A DNA stretch of 50,822 nt from Muribaculaceae bacterium (GTDB lineage Bacteria; Bacteroidota; Bacteroidia; Bacteroidales; Muribaculaceae): positions 1 through 50,822 of the forward strand of contig VSPD01000016.1 of assembly GCA_009775125.1 (NCBI GenBank). Reading direction: 5' to 3'. Shown here in pieces: positions 17,212-25,044 of the stretch. The notes beneath the pieces are model-generated. The model was not told the origin of the DNA and did no database searches. It saw only the letters and a list, made by a program, of their open reading frames with translations. Within the stretch, counting starts at the first letter, position 1; each line of letters begins with the position of its first letter. Both the position numbers and the translations under genes were made by a program.

Positions 17212-18795
17212 ATGAAGAAAATCTTTACCTTCCTCTTAATCGCGGCTTTGACGGCTCTGTCGGCATCGGCCGTAACCGTACGCCTCGACATCGACGATAT
17301 CGACCGCGTCGAGGTCCTCATCAACGACGAGCAGGATGTGCCCGGACTGAAATCGGGCTACAATGAAATCGACGTCGACCCCGGCACGGCTGTCTACATC
17401 GTGGCGCGCACGGGCTGCTCGCTCCTTTCTGTGGCCGAGACCAACGGCGACTACAAATACGATATGCAGATTCACGCCGAAGACGGACGCCAGTTCAGCA
17501 TTATCAACGTTTACAGCGACTACGGCGACACTTACGTGATAAAATCGGCATCGCAGGCCGACACCCGCACCGCCCAATGCACCATCAAGGTCGACGACCC
17601 CGCAAAGGTGAAAGTCGTGAACCCCGCTGATGAATCCACCGTTGAACTCACCGCCGGCGACAACACTTATAAGTTCGACCCCGCCACCGAAAGCACCCTC
17701 ACAATCAAGCCCACGGGCAGGCCCCTCTATTCCGTTACGGTAAACGGCTCCGAGGCCGCTTTCAACGGCTATGCCTATAATGTGACACTCACCGACGGCT
17801 GCACCGTCGACATCCTCGCCAATTTCCCCGACAAGGACTGCCCCGTGAAATTTGTGCTCTCGGGCGATCAGGCCGACCTCTTTATCCGTACCGTCGACGT
17901 TGACGGACGCGCGGTGGCCGACTTCATGTCCGACTCGTTCACGGTGAAAGCCGGCTCGGAACTCAGCATCTCGGCCCACACCGACGAATGGCAGGTAACG
18001 GAATGTACCGTCAACGGCGTGTCCGCCACCTTCTCCAATCCTTTTAACGTATTCGTGACCGAGGCCACCACCATCGCCATATCCGTAAGCAAATACGCCA
18101 CCTTCCCCATGACAATCAACGTCGACGACCCCGCCCGCATCCATGCCTATCGCGGATATTCCTACAACAACGACGAGATAGCCCTCAATGCCGGCGCCAA
18201 CCGCGTCGACATAACCCGCAACACCCCCATCGTAAGTTTCGTTCCTGCCGATGGCTGCTACATCAAGAGCCTCGAAGTGGACGGCTACGAATATGCCGAC
18301 GACGAGCTGCGCGTGGCCCCCGTGATGGTAGGAAGCCTCACCGACAACTCCGTCATTACCGTCACCACCGGCGTGATCGACCGCAACATGGACGCCACAA
18401 TCTCGGTAGAGCCCTCGCTCGCCGGACAAGTCACCCTTATCCGCTCCGACCACAGCTCCGTGACGCTCGACGGCGAAACCACAGCCTTCCACTTCTACGA
18501 GGGCGACAACCCGTTCACGCTCGAGCTTGCCGCAGCCTCCGACGACATTGTTGTCACTGTCGACGGCTCGGCCATAGCCCCCGTCTACCCGTCGAGCCCC
18601 AAATACAGCCTCACTCTTGCCAACGGCAGCGTGGTGCGCGTAGGCTCGTCCGACTATTCCTCGATTCGCCTTCCCGAGGCCGACATCGACGCGCCGGCCC
18701 GCATCTACAACCTGCAAGGCATGCCCGTCGACCACTCCGTTACCCTTCCCTCCGGCCTCTACATCGTCAACGGCAAAAAAATCCTCGTGAGATAA
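17212..18795 (+). CDS. Secreted beta-rich protein with Por/T9SS-type C-terminal tail
   Basis: 527 residues with a signal peptide (MKKIFTFLLIAALTALSASA) and no lipobox. The body is Asp/Thr/Val-rich, with repeats of about 85-100 residues (VRLDIDDIDRVEVLIND, CTIKVDDPAKVKVVNPAD, MTINVDDPARIHAYRG), suggesting tandem beta-sandwich modules. The C-terminus reads ARIYNLQGMPV then LPSGLYIVNGKKILV, the sorting-tail style of Bacteroidales secretion-system cargo. The gene at 42424 encodes a longer protein of the same design. It has its own promoter, stands between the bioG-bioC fusion and bioD, and ends at a strong terminator. The function is unknown; cell-surface binding is a guess. Confidence 0.75.
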   Translation: MKKIFTFLLIAALTALSASAVTVRLDIDDIDRVEVLINDEQDVPGLKSGYNEIDVDPGTAVYIVARTGCSLLSVAETNGDYKYDMQIHAEDGRQFSIINVYSDYGDTYVIKSASQADTRTAQCTIKVDDPAKVKVVNPADESTVELTAGDNTYKFDPATESTLTIKPTGRPLYSVTVNGSEAAFNGYAYNVTLTDGCTVDILANFPDKDCPVKFVLSGDQADLFIRTVDVDGRAVADFMSDSFTVKAGSELSISAHTDEWQVTECTVNGVSATFSNPFNVFVTEATTIAISVSKYATFPMTINVDDPARIHAYRGYSYNNDEIALNAGANRVDITRNTPIVSFVPADGCYIKSLEVDGYEYADDELRVAPVMVGSLTDNSVITVTTGVIDRNMDATISVEPSLAGQVTLIRSDHSSVTLDGETTAFHFYEGDNPFTLELAAASDDIVVTVDGSAIAPVYPSSPKYSLTLANGSVVRVGSSDYSSIRLPEADIDAPARIYNLQGMPVDHSVTLPSGLYIVNGKKILVR

Positions 18796-18822
18796 CCCTA
18801 CCCCGAACCGGGCTTCTGCAAG

Positions 18823-18870
18823 AGGGTGTGTCAAAAAATGCTGTTTGGTATTTTGACACACCCTTTTTTT
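18823..18870 (+). terminator. Rho-independent terminator
   Basis: A perfect 14-bp stem (AGGGTGTGTCAAAA, 18823-18836, with TTTTGACACACCCT, 18851-18864) is followed by a T run to 18870. One arm recurs at 28699-28712. It ends the secreted-protein transcript and separates it from bioD. Confidence 0.88.
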
Positions 18871-18881
18871 AAAAACCATTG

Positions 18882-18914
18882 TTTGTGAAAACCCGGGATT
18901 TTTTGTTAACTTTG
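18882..18914 (+). promoter_or_regulatory. Promoter of bioD (TTTG, 21 nt, TAACTTTG)
   Basis: TTTG at 18882-18885 and TAACTTTG at 18907-18914. The predicted transcript starts near 18921, about 20 nt before the bioD ATG. Confidence 0.8.
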
Positions 18915-18939
18915 TGTCGGAATATATTTACCGCGCACA

Positions 18940-19578
18940 ATGATGGAAAAGACGATATTTGTGTCGGGCATCGACACCGATGCCGGCAAGACTTACTGCA
19001 CGGCGTGGCTCGCCAACAAGTTGCGAGCCGAAGGCCGCAGCGTCATTACCCAGAAATTTATCCAGACGGGCTGCAACGGCTCGTCGGAAGATATCGAGGC
19101 GCACCGCCGCCTCATGGGCATCTCCCCCACTCCTTTCGATATTGACGGAACAACCGCTCCCATAATATTCTCATACCCGGCTTCGGCGCAGCTTGCCGCG
19201 CGAATCGACGGCCGGGAAATCGACCTCACGGTGATCGACCGCGCCCGCCACAGGCTCGAGGAGGCTTACGACACGGTGCTTGTCGAGGGCGCCGGCGGGC
19301 TTATGGTGCCCATAACCGACGATTTTTTCGCCATCGACTACGCGGCCACGAGGCATCTGCCCGTGGCCCTGGTCACAAACAGCCGCCTAGGCTCGATAAA
19401 CCACACGGTGCTGTCGCTCGAAGCCTTGCGCAGCCGCGGAATCGAGCTGGCCTGCGTGCTCTACAACACATATTTCGACCGCGACGCCGAGATTGCCGCC
19501 GACACTCGCGCCTTCATAGGCCGCTATGTCGAGCGCCATTTCCCCGGCACGCCAATCTACGATATTCCGGCACTATGA
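18940..19578 (+). CDS. bioD: Dethiobiotin synthetase (BioD)
   Basis: 212 residues (211 if the second ATG at 18943 is used). BioD carboxylates 7,8-diaminopelargonate with ATP to give dethiobiotin. The P-loop reads SGIDTDAGKTYCTAWLA (about residues 8-24), and the second signature VEGAGGLMVPI sits near residue 116. QKFIQTGCNGSSED matches the substrate-binding region. It is separated from bioA-F-GC by the transposase gene, a composite repeat and a secreted-protein gene, and has its own promoter. Its stop overlaps the next start by 4 nt, so it is transcribed with the unrelated cluster downstream. Confidence 0.95.
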   Translation: MMEKTIFVSGIDTDAGKTYCTAWLANKLRAEGRSVITQKFIQTGCNGSSEDIEAHRRLMGISPTPFDIDGTTAPIIFSYPASAQLAARIDGREIDLTVIDRARHRLEEAYDTVLVEGAGGLMVPITDDFFAIDYAATRHLPVALVTNSRLGSINHTVLSLEALRSRGIELACVLYNTYFDRDAEIAADTRAFIGRYVERHFPGTPIYDIPAL

Positions 19579-22577
19579 ACGAAACCGCGCTATCCCAACT
19601 GCTGCTCAAAGACACGGCCTTTCAGGACCTGATGCAGAGCCGCATATTCAACGTGCTTCTCATCGCCTCGCCTTACGATGCCTTCATGATGGAGGAAGAC
19701 GGCCGTGTCGAGGAGCAACTTTACTTCGAGTATGTGTCGCTCAACCTCAGCTCGCCGCCCCGCGTGGCGCGTGTGGCGCATGTGTCGGAGGCTCTGGCCG
19801 CCATGGAGCACAAGAATTTCGACCTGGTAATAGCCATGCCCGGCATCGACATCTCGGAGACATTCGACGGGGCCGCGGCAATAAAGGAGGCGCATCCCGA
19901 CGTGCCTATCGTGGTGCTCACGCCCTTCTCCAAGGAGGTGTCGCGCCGCCTGGCCGACCAAAACCTGGAGCATATCGACTATGTGTTCTCGTGGCTTGGC
20001 AACGTCGACCTGCTGCTTGCCATAATAAAGCTGCTCGAGGACAAGATGAACGCCGAGCGCGATGTGCTCGATGTGGGCGTGCAGATGATAATGCTTGTGG
20101 AGGACTCCGTGCGCTTCTATTCGTCGGTGCTTCCCCACCTGTTCAAGTTCCTTCTCAACCAGTCGATGGTGTTTTCCACCGAGGCCCTCAACGAGCACGA
20201 GCAGATGCTGCGCATGCGCGGACGCCCCAAGGTGATTCTGGCCCGCAACTATGAGGAGGCCGTGGAGTTTTACGACAAATACGGCAAGAATATGTTGGGC
20301 GTGATCACCGACGTGTCGTTCAACCGCGAGGGCGTGAAGGACCGCGAGGCCGGCCTGCGCCTGGCCCGCTATCTGCGCGACAAAGACCCCTATCTGCCAA
20401 TTATCGTCGAGTCGTCGGAGAGCGAGAACCGCGACAAGGTGAAGGATTTCGGCGGCGTGTTCCTCGACAAGAATTCCAAGAAACTGCCCGTCGACCTCGG
20501 CGAGGCCATAACCGACAATTTCGGCTTCGGCGACTTCATAATCCGCAATCCCGAGACGCAGGAAGAGATAATGCGCATAGCCACGCTCAAAGACCTGCAA
20601 AAAAACATATTCGACATTCCCGACGAGTCGCTGTTCTACCATGCCTCGCACAACGACATATCGCGCTGGCTCTATTCCCGCGCCATGTTCCCCATAGCCG
20701 AGGTGATGAAGACCCACCGCTACCACGACATAGGCGAAAGCGCGGCCGTGCGCCGGCTGGTGTTCGACCTCATCGTGAAGTACCGCAAGATGAAAAACCG
20801 CGGCGTGGTGGCCGTGTTCCAGAAAGACCGTTTCGACCATTACTCCAATTTTGCCCGCATAGGCCAGGGCTCGCTCGGCGGAAAAGGCCGCGGCCTGGCG
20901 TTTGTCGACTCTATCATAAAGAAAAATCCGGTGTGCGACAATTTCGACGGCGTGGCCATCTCGATACCGCGCACCGTGGTGCTCTGCACCGACATATTCG
21001 ACGAGTTCATGAAGCAGAACCGTCTGTATCCCCTTGCGCTCAGCCCCGTGGCCGACGACGAGATTCTGCGCCGGTTTCTCGAAGCCCGGCTGCCCGAGCG
21101 TATCATCGAGGACCTTCTGGCCCTGTTTGAGGTGGTAGACCGTCCGCTGGCCATACGCTCGTCGAGCTTGCTCGAAGACTCCCACTACCAGCCTTTCGCC
21201 GGCATCTACTCCACATATATGATTCCCCACGTCGCCGACAAGGAGCAGATGCTCCGCCTTGTCTCCGACGCTATCAAGGGGGTGTATGCCTCGGTGTTCT
21301 ATGCCGCCTCCAAGGCATATATGACGGCCACGTCCAATGTAATCGACCAGGAAAAGATGGCCGTGATAATACAGGAAGTGGTGGGCGAGAACCGTGGCGG
21401 CGGAGCCTATTTCCCATCGTTCTCGGGCGTGGGACGCTCGCTCAACTACTATCCCCTTGGCGACGAGCGCGCCGAAGACGGCGTGGTGCAGGTGGCCGTG
21501 GGCTTGGGCAAATACATAGTCGACGGCGGACAGGCCCTGCGCTTCTCGCCCCGGCATCCGGCCTCGGTGCTTCAGACATCGACCCTCGACCTTGCGCTGC
21601 GCGACACGCAGACACGCCTCGACGCCCTCGAGCTGGCCTCCACCACCGACGATATGACCGTCGACGACGGCTACAACATAGTGCGCCGCCGCGTACAGGA
21701 CTTTGCCGACACCGGCGTGCTGCGCCACATGGTGTCGACCTTCGACCCCAACGACGGAGTGCTCCGCGACTACGAGCAGCAGGGCCGTTGGCGGCGTGTG
21801 GTCACGTTCAACTCCATGCTGTGCCACGGAGCGTTCCCCCTGGCCGAAGCCGCCGATTTCATGCTCTCGGCCGGACAAAACGAGATGCGCCGCCCCGTCG
21901 AGATTGAATTTGCCGGAAACGTATTCCCCACTCCCGGCAAGGACGGGCTCAAAGGACACATCTACTGGTTGCAGATTCGACCCATTATCGACAAAAAGGA
22001 CATGGTCGACGACGATATAATCGATGTGGACGACAGCCGCGTAATCCTCAAATCTGCCACTGCTCTCGGCCACGGCAACATCGACAATGTAGACACCATC
22101 GTGTATGTGCGTCCCGAAACCTTCAACTCGCGCAACAACGGCGAGGTGGCCGAGGAAATCGAACGCATCAACCGCGAGTTCATAGCCCAAGGCAAGAATT
22201 ACGTGCTCATCGGCCCGGGCCGCTGGGGCTCGAGCGACCCCGCGCTCGGCATACCGGTGAAATGGCCGCATATCTCGGCGGCGCGTGTCATCGTGGAGTC
22301 GTCGCTGTCGAACTACCGCATCGACCCCAGCCAAGGCACTCACTTTTTCCAGAACCTCACGTCGATGGGCGTGGCCTATTTCACCATCAACCCCTCGATA
22401 GGCGACGGCGTTTTCGACCTCGACTACCTCAACTCGCTGCCCGCGCAATACGAGAGCGAGCGTGTGCGCATAATCCGCTTCGCCGCTCCCCTGCCCATAG
22501 CCGTCAACGGCAAAAAAGGCGTGGGCGTGGTGCTAAAACCCCTCGAAAATGAAGATACTGAAAATTCTCCCCAATGA
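19575..22577 (+). CDS. Large protein with receiver-like domains and a PEP synthase/PPDK ATP-binding domain
   Basis: 1000 residues. The first 350 hold two receiver-like folds: DLVIAMPGIDISETFDGAA (about residue 78) with PIVVLTPFS, and MLGVITDVSFNREGVKDRE (about residue 240) with LPIIVESSES. The acidic pocket looks partly retained in the second. Residues about 420-860 match the N-terminal ATP-grasp part of pyruvate phosphate dikinase/PEP synthase: GSLGGKGRGLAFVDS, RPLAIRSSSLLED and QPFAGIYSTYMI. The swivelling phosphohistidine motif (TxGGxxSHxA type) and the PEP-binding barrel are not visible; instead there is a C-terminal region with YVLIGPGRWGSSDPALG. A complete PEP synthase cycle is therefore unlikely, and a regulatory or novel phosphotransfer role is inferred. 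It heads a tight three-gene cluster. Confidence 0.8.
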   Translation: MNETALSQLLLKDTAFQDLMQSRIFNVLLIASPYDAFMMEEDGRVEEQLYFEYVSLNLSSPPRVARVAHVSEALAAMEHKNFDLVIAMPGIDISETFDGAAAIKEAHPDVPIVVLTPFSKEVSRRLADQNLEHIDYVFSWLGNVDLLLAIIKLLEDKMNAERDVLDVGVQMIMLVEDSVRFYSSVLPHLFKFLLNQSMVFSTEALNEHEQMLRMRGRPKVILARNYEEAVEFYDKYGKNMLGVITDVSFNREGVKDREAGLRLARYLRDKDPYLPIIVESSESENRDKVKDFGGVFLDKNSKKLPVDLGEAITDNFGFGDFIIRNPETQEEIMRIATLKDLQKNIFDIPDESLFYHASHNDISRWLYSRAMFPIAEVMKTHRYHDIGESAAVRRLVFDLIVKYRKMKNRGVVAVFQKDRFDHYSNFARIGQGSLGGKGRGLAFVDSIIKKNPVCDNFDGVAISIPRTVVLCTDIFDEFMKQNRLYPLALSPVADDEILRRFLEARLPERIIEDLLALFEVVDRPLAIRSSSLLEDSHYQPFAGIYSTYMIPHVADKEQMLRLVSDAIKGVYASVFYAASKAYMTATSNVIDQEKMAVIIQEVVGENRGGGAYFPSFSGVGRSLNYYPLGDERAEDGVVQVAVGLGKYIVDGGQALRFSPRHPASVLQTSTLDLALRDTQTRLDALELASTTDDMTVDDGYNIVRRRVQDFADTGVLRHMVSTFDPNDGVLRDYEQQGRWRRVVTFNSMLCHGAFPLAEAADFMLSAGQNEMRRPVEIEFAGNVFPTPGKDGLKGHIYWLQIRPIIDKKDMVDDDIIDVDDSRVILKSATALGHGNIDNVDTIVYVRPETFNSRNNGEVAEEIERINREFIAQGKNYVLIGPGRWGSSDPALGIPVKWPHISAARVIVESSLSNYRIDPSQGTHFFQNLTSMGVAYFTINPSIGDGVFDLDYLNSLPAQYESERVRIIRFAAPLPIAVNGKKGVGVVLKPLENEDTENSPQ

Positions 22578-23277
22578 CATAGCCGAGAATTGCCCCGAAG
22601 CGGAGCAGCTGCGCCTGCGCGGGCATGAGGTCGAGGTGATGCGCCCGGCATTCTGGAGCGCCTTCACGGCAGCCACCATAGCCTCACGCTTGAAGGCGTT
22701 CGACGCCGACCGCGTCGAGGCCGAAAGGCTCAAAGATGCCGTGGCCGCCGTTTCGGCGCGCAAGCTGGCTCCGGAAAAGCATTTCGAGATAGCCGTGCGT
22801 GTGCCTCGCAACAGCGAGCCGTGGCCTCATGCCGACCGGCTCGACGGAACCGACGTGGCGTGGATATACCCTTCCGAACGCCTCAAATCGGAGTTCGGCC
22901 GCCCCGGCACGGTGGAGACATTGGACGTGGCCCCCGGCGAAGATTTCCGTCACGACCCTGAAACTGTGCGCTATGCCTTCTTCGGCGACGACGCTCCGGC
23001 CACATACCTGCGCCTCAAAGAGGCCGTAGAGGCCGTTGCGGCCAATCCTGACGCGATTCTCGACGTATATGGAGAATTCCGCGCCCGGCACGTGATGCCC
23101 GTCGTACGACGCTGCAAAGCCCTCGAAATCGAAAACCGCGTGCGGTGGCACGGCAAAGACTTTATTTTCGACCAAGCCGTGCTCAACGCCGACAGAATAT
23201 TCCTCTCCCAATACGAACCGACCGACACCGAACTGCTCGCGGCCTCTTTCGGCAGAATCCTCACTGATAAAATCTGA
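22549..23277 (+). CDS. Glycosyltransferase-like protein, family not certain
   Basis: 242 residues starting inside the previous gene (29-nt overlap), so translation is coupled. The C-terminal half (about 140-240) resembles a GT4-type Rossmann domain: YAFFGDDAPATYLRLKEAV, AILDVYGEF, ENRVRWHGKDF and a closing FLSQYEPTDTELLAASFG with the acidic pair typical of nucleotide-sugar binding. The N-terminal half is short and divergent. It is shorter than usual GT4 enzymes (about 350-400 residues), so it may be a reduced or inactive relative. Its position before a Kdo/WaaP-kinase-like gene suggests envelope glycan work. Confidence 0.5.
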   Translation: MKILKILPNDIAENCPEAEQLRLRGHEVEVMRPAFWSAFTAATIASRLKAFDADRVEAERLKDAVAAVSARKLAPEKHFEIAVRVPRNSEPWPHADRLDGTDVAWIYPSERLKSEFGRPGTVETLDVAPGEDFRHDPETVRYAFFGDDAPATYLRLKEAVEAVAANPDAILDVYGEFRARHVMPVVRRCKALEIENRVRWHGKDFIFDQAVLNADRIFLSQYEPTDTELLAASFGRILTDKI

Positions 23278-23281
23278 CACC

Positions 23282-24064
23282 ATGCGCCACGTCAATATAG
23301 TTTTCAATCCCCGTTATCCCGACATTGCCGAACTGGCGGAAGAAATAGCACGCGACGGCGTGCCACACCAAGCCGAGACAATCTACGACGGGCGCAACCG
23401 CCTGTATCGCCTCGCGTTCGAAGGCCGCGAGGTGTGCATCAAGGCCTTCCACCGCCCTGCCGGAGTAAATGCCTGGGTCTACGGCAACCTGCGCCACGGC
23501 AAGGCTCGCCGCTCCTACGAAAACGCTATGGAGCTGCGTCGGCTCGGCTTCCACTCTCCCACTCCGCTGGCCTATGTCGAAATACGCTACGGACGACGTT
23601 TCGACCTCAGCTACTACATCTACGAATACATCTCCGACGCCGTGTATCTTCGCGGATGGGAAAAACGCCCCGACGCCAAGCCGCTCGCCGACGCCCTGGC
23701 CGCAGAAATGGCGCGTATGCACGCCGCCGGCATATTCCACAAGGATTTCACGCCCGGCAACATCTTCTTCAAACGCGACAGCGCGGGGAAATACGAATTT
23801 TCATTAATCGACATCAACCGCATGGACTTCGGCGTGACCGACCGCCGGCGTATGCTCCACAATTTCCGCGGTCTCACCTTCGACCGCGACATGCTGCGCT
23901 ATCTGGCGCGCTCATATGCCCGCCAGGCTCATCTGAACGCAGAAGCCACCGAACGCGAGGCCCTGAGCCGCCTCGATGAATTCCTCCACCAGAAAGTGCT
24001 ACACGCCCGCCTGCGCGGCCGCACCGACGTTCTCGAATATTACAGCCGCTTCATCCAAGAATAA
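23282..24064 (+). CDS. Lipopolysaccharide kinase-like protein (WaaP/Kdo kinase/RIO-type fold)
   Basis: 260 residues with a compact protein-kinase-like fold. The ATP-anchoring Lys is likely that in REVCIKAFHRP. The catalytic loop is FHKDFTPGNIFF (HxD and the metal-binding Asn at about residues 157-167), and the DFG-equivalent is LIDINRMDFG. In the family this loop phosphorylates sugars of the lipid A/core region at the inner membrane. It starts 4 nt after the glycosyltransferase-like gene. No gene follows; the repeat-rich region begins just after the stop. Confidence 0.78.
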   Translation: MRHVNIVFNPRYPDIAELAEEIARDGVPHQAETIYDGRNRLYRLAFEGREVCIKAFHRPAGVNAWVYGNLRHGKARRSYENAMELRRLGFHSPTPLAYVEIRYGRRFDLSYYIYEYISDAVYLRGWEKRPDAKPLADALAAEMARMHAAGIFHKDFTPGNIFFKRDSAGKYEFSLIDINRMDFGVTDRRRMLHNFRGLTFDRDMLRYLARSYARQAHLNAEATEREALSRLDEFLHQKVLHARLRGRTDVLEYYSRFIQE

Positions 24065-24095
24065 CCGGCTTGCGCCTATTATGTAGGAACACAAT

Positions 24096-24156
24096 GTAGG
24101 AACACTAACCGCGAAGCGCTTTGCAAGGCAAAGAATCCTCCGGATTGTGAAAAATA
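24096..24156 (-). repeat. Composite repeat, family C (about 60 nt)
   Basis: Contains GTAGGAACACTAACCGCG, then AAGCGCTTTGCAAGGCAAAG (a small hairpin), then ATCCTCCGGATTGTGAAAAA (another). An inverted copy lies at 24611-24670 and a diverged inverted copy at 40265-40326. The 24096 and 24611 copies flank the gene-free region 24157-24610. Confidence 0.75.
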
Positions 24157-24216
24157 TTATTGGCGTCCGGTAAAAATTGCAACCCTTTATCCACAAGTCG
24201 AAATTCAGGAGCACAA

Positions 24217-24366
24217 AGCGGCAGAGCCGCTTAATATGGTAGGCATGGGCGAAAGCCCATGTTATGATGAATAGCAGATATTCGACTGCGGCCGCAGTCG
24301 AACTTGCGTAAACCTCCTAAACACGGGCTATTGCCCGTGCCTACCATATTCGACCGCGACTGCGGT
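24217..24366. repeat. Second BIME-like composite of palindromes (family E)
   Basis: The same word order as the composite beside the RAYT gene: AGCGGCAGAGCCGCT (24217-24231), CATGGGCGAAAGCCCATG (24244-24261), a 22-nt palindrome with arms TTCGACTGCGG (24281-24302), CACGGGCTATTGCCCGTG (24322-24339), and then a central-word copy TCGACCGCGACTGCGGTC (24349-24366) instead of the GGCGGC word. Arm changes are mostly compensatory (CACGGG to CATGGG with CCCGTG to CCCATG), so pairing is kept. There is no transposase gene nearby. Confidence 0.88.
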
Positions 24367-24425
24367 CTGCTTTTTCTTTTCAAATATGTAATTATATGGC
24401 ACAAGCTGAAAAGTCGGTGCATGTG

Positions 24426-24508
24426 GAATCGCGTAGCGATTCGGAAAGAAATTTGTGAAATTCGTGCAATTTGTGAAATTTGTGTACCCCGGAGCGCGGT
24501 CGCGCTCC
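24426..24508. repeat. Palindromes GAATCGCGTAGCGATTC (family F) and GGAGCGCGGTCGCGCTCC (family G)
   Basis: The first, 24426-24442, has an identical copy at 50703-50719 at the other end of the window. Between the two palindromes lie four short iterations of a TTTGTGAAATTCGTG-like word. The second, 24491-24508, is followed by a T run and could act as a terminator, although no gene ends there. Confidence 0.75.
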
Positions 24509-24610
24509 TTTTTTACCACGAATTACACAAATTTCGCGGATTTCACAAATTGTGTTCCTGCCGGGTTGATTCAATGCCCGGCTAAAAATTGGGGATATGC
24601 CTTGTGCCCA

Positions 24611-24670
24611 TATTTCACAATCCGGAGGATTCTTTGCCTTGCAAAGCGCTTCGTGGTCTGTATTCCTACA
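24611..24670 (+). repeat. Composite repeat, family C, inverted relative to 24096
   Basis: Reads TTTCACAATCCGGAGGATTC, CTTTGCCTTGCAAAGCGCTT and TATTCCTACA, the reverse complement of 24096-24156 with a few changes. Positions 24065-24683 contain only repeats; I see no credible gene there. Confidence 0.75.
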
Positions 24671-24683
24671 TCCAAACGGACAC

Positions 24684-24735
24684 AAAAAAAAGAATGAGTA
24701 ACGAAATCAACAAGTTGATTTGCAATTACTCATTC
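24684..24735 (-). terminator. Rho-independent terminator of the tRNA-Asp transcript
   Basis: Reading the minus strand, GAATGAGTAA (24735-24726) pairs with TTACTCATTC (24701-24692), with a further inner pairing of AATCAAC/GTTGATT, followed by eight T's (24691-24684). It lies 12 nt after the tRNA 3' end. Confidence 0.9.
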
Positions 24736-24747
24736 TCCTCTCTCCTC

Positions 24748-24824
24748 TGGCGGTGCGTACGGGACTCGAACCCGTGACCTCCTGCGTGACAGGCAGGCAT
24801 TCTAACCAGCTGAACTAACGCACC
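24748..24824 (-). tRNA. tRNA-Asp (anticodon GTC), CCA encoded
   Basis: The 77-nt minus-strand sequence starts GGTGCGTTAGTTCAGCTGGT and folds as a standard cloverleaf. The acceptor stem GGTGCGT pairs with ACGCACC, the anticodon arm CCTGC-CTGTCAC-GCAGG gives anticodon GTC, and the T arm has GGGTTCGAGTCCC. The discriminator is G and the terminal CCA is encoded. It has its own promoter and terminator. Confidence 0.97.
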
Positions 24825-24902
24825 AAAATTGAGGTTGTCAATGCTTTGGCTCGGAAACCCTCGGCGCTCTTGCTTCGGTGTTGTTCCCTTGCTTTTGCGG
24901 TG

Positions 24903-24934
24903 CAAAGTTAAGGCGTATTTTCCGATTGTGCAAA
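24903..24934 (-). promoter_or_regulatory. Promoter of tRNA-Asp (TTTG, 20 nt, TAACTTTG)
   Basis: On the minus strand, TTTG (24934-24931) and TAACTTTG (24910-24903) are 20 nt apart, an ideal match. The predicted start near 24896 leaves a 5' leader of about 72 nt to be processed. Confidence 0.82.
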
Positions 24935-25044
24935 TTTTTCGTCAAAAAAATTTCATGTTTTTTTGCATTATTTTTTCAAACAACTGTTAATCAACGTCTT
25001 AACAATATAATATTTTTTAGCATATTTTATGGCATCTATCCGGT

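Noticed and set aside
19590..22448. A 952-residue minus-strand frame opposite the receiver/PPDK-like gene
   Set aside because: Low-complexity His/Val/Gly-rich translation typical of the antisense of GC-rich genes; the plus-strand gene has clear domains.
24065..24747. Possible CRISPR array
   Set aside because: The repeats are palindromic words in mixed orientation without regular spacers, and no cas gene is in the window.
24328..24777. Several short frames in the 24.3-24.8 kb region
   Set aside because: They consist of the translated repeat words and run into the tRNA; no coding pattern.
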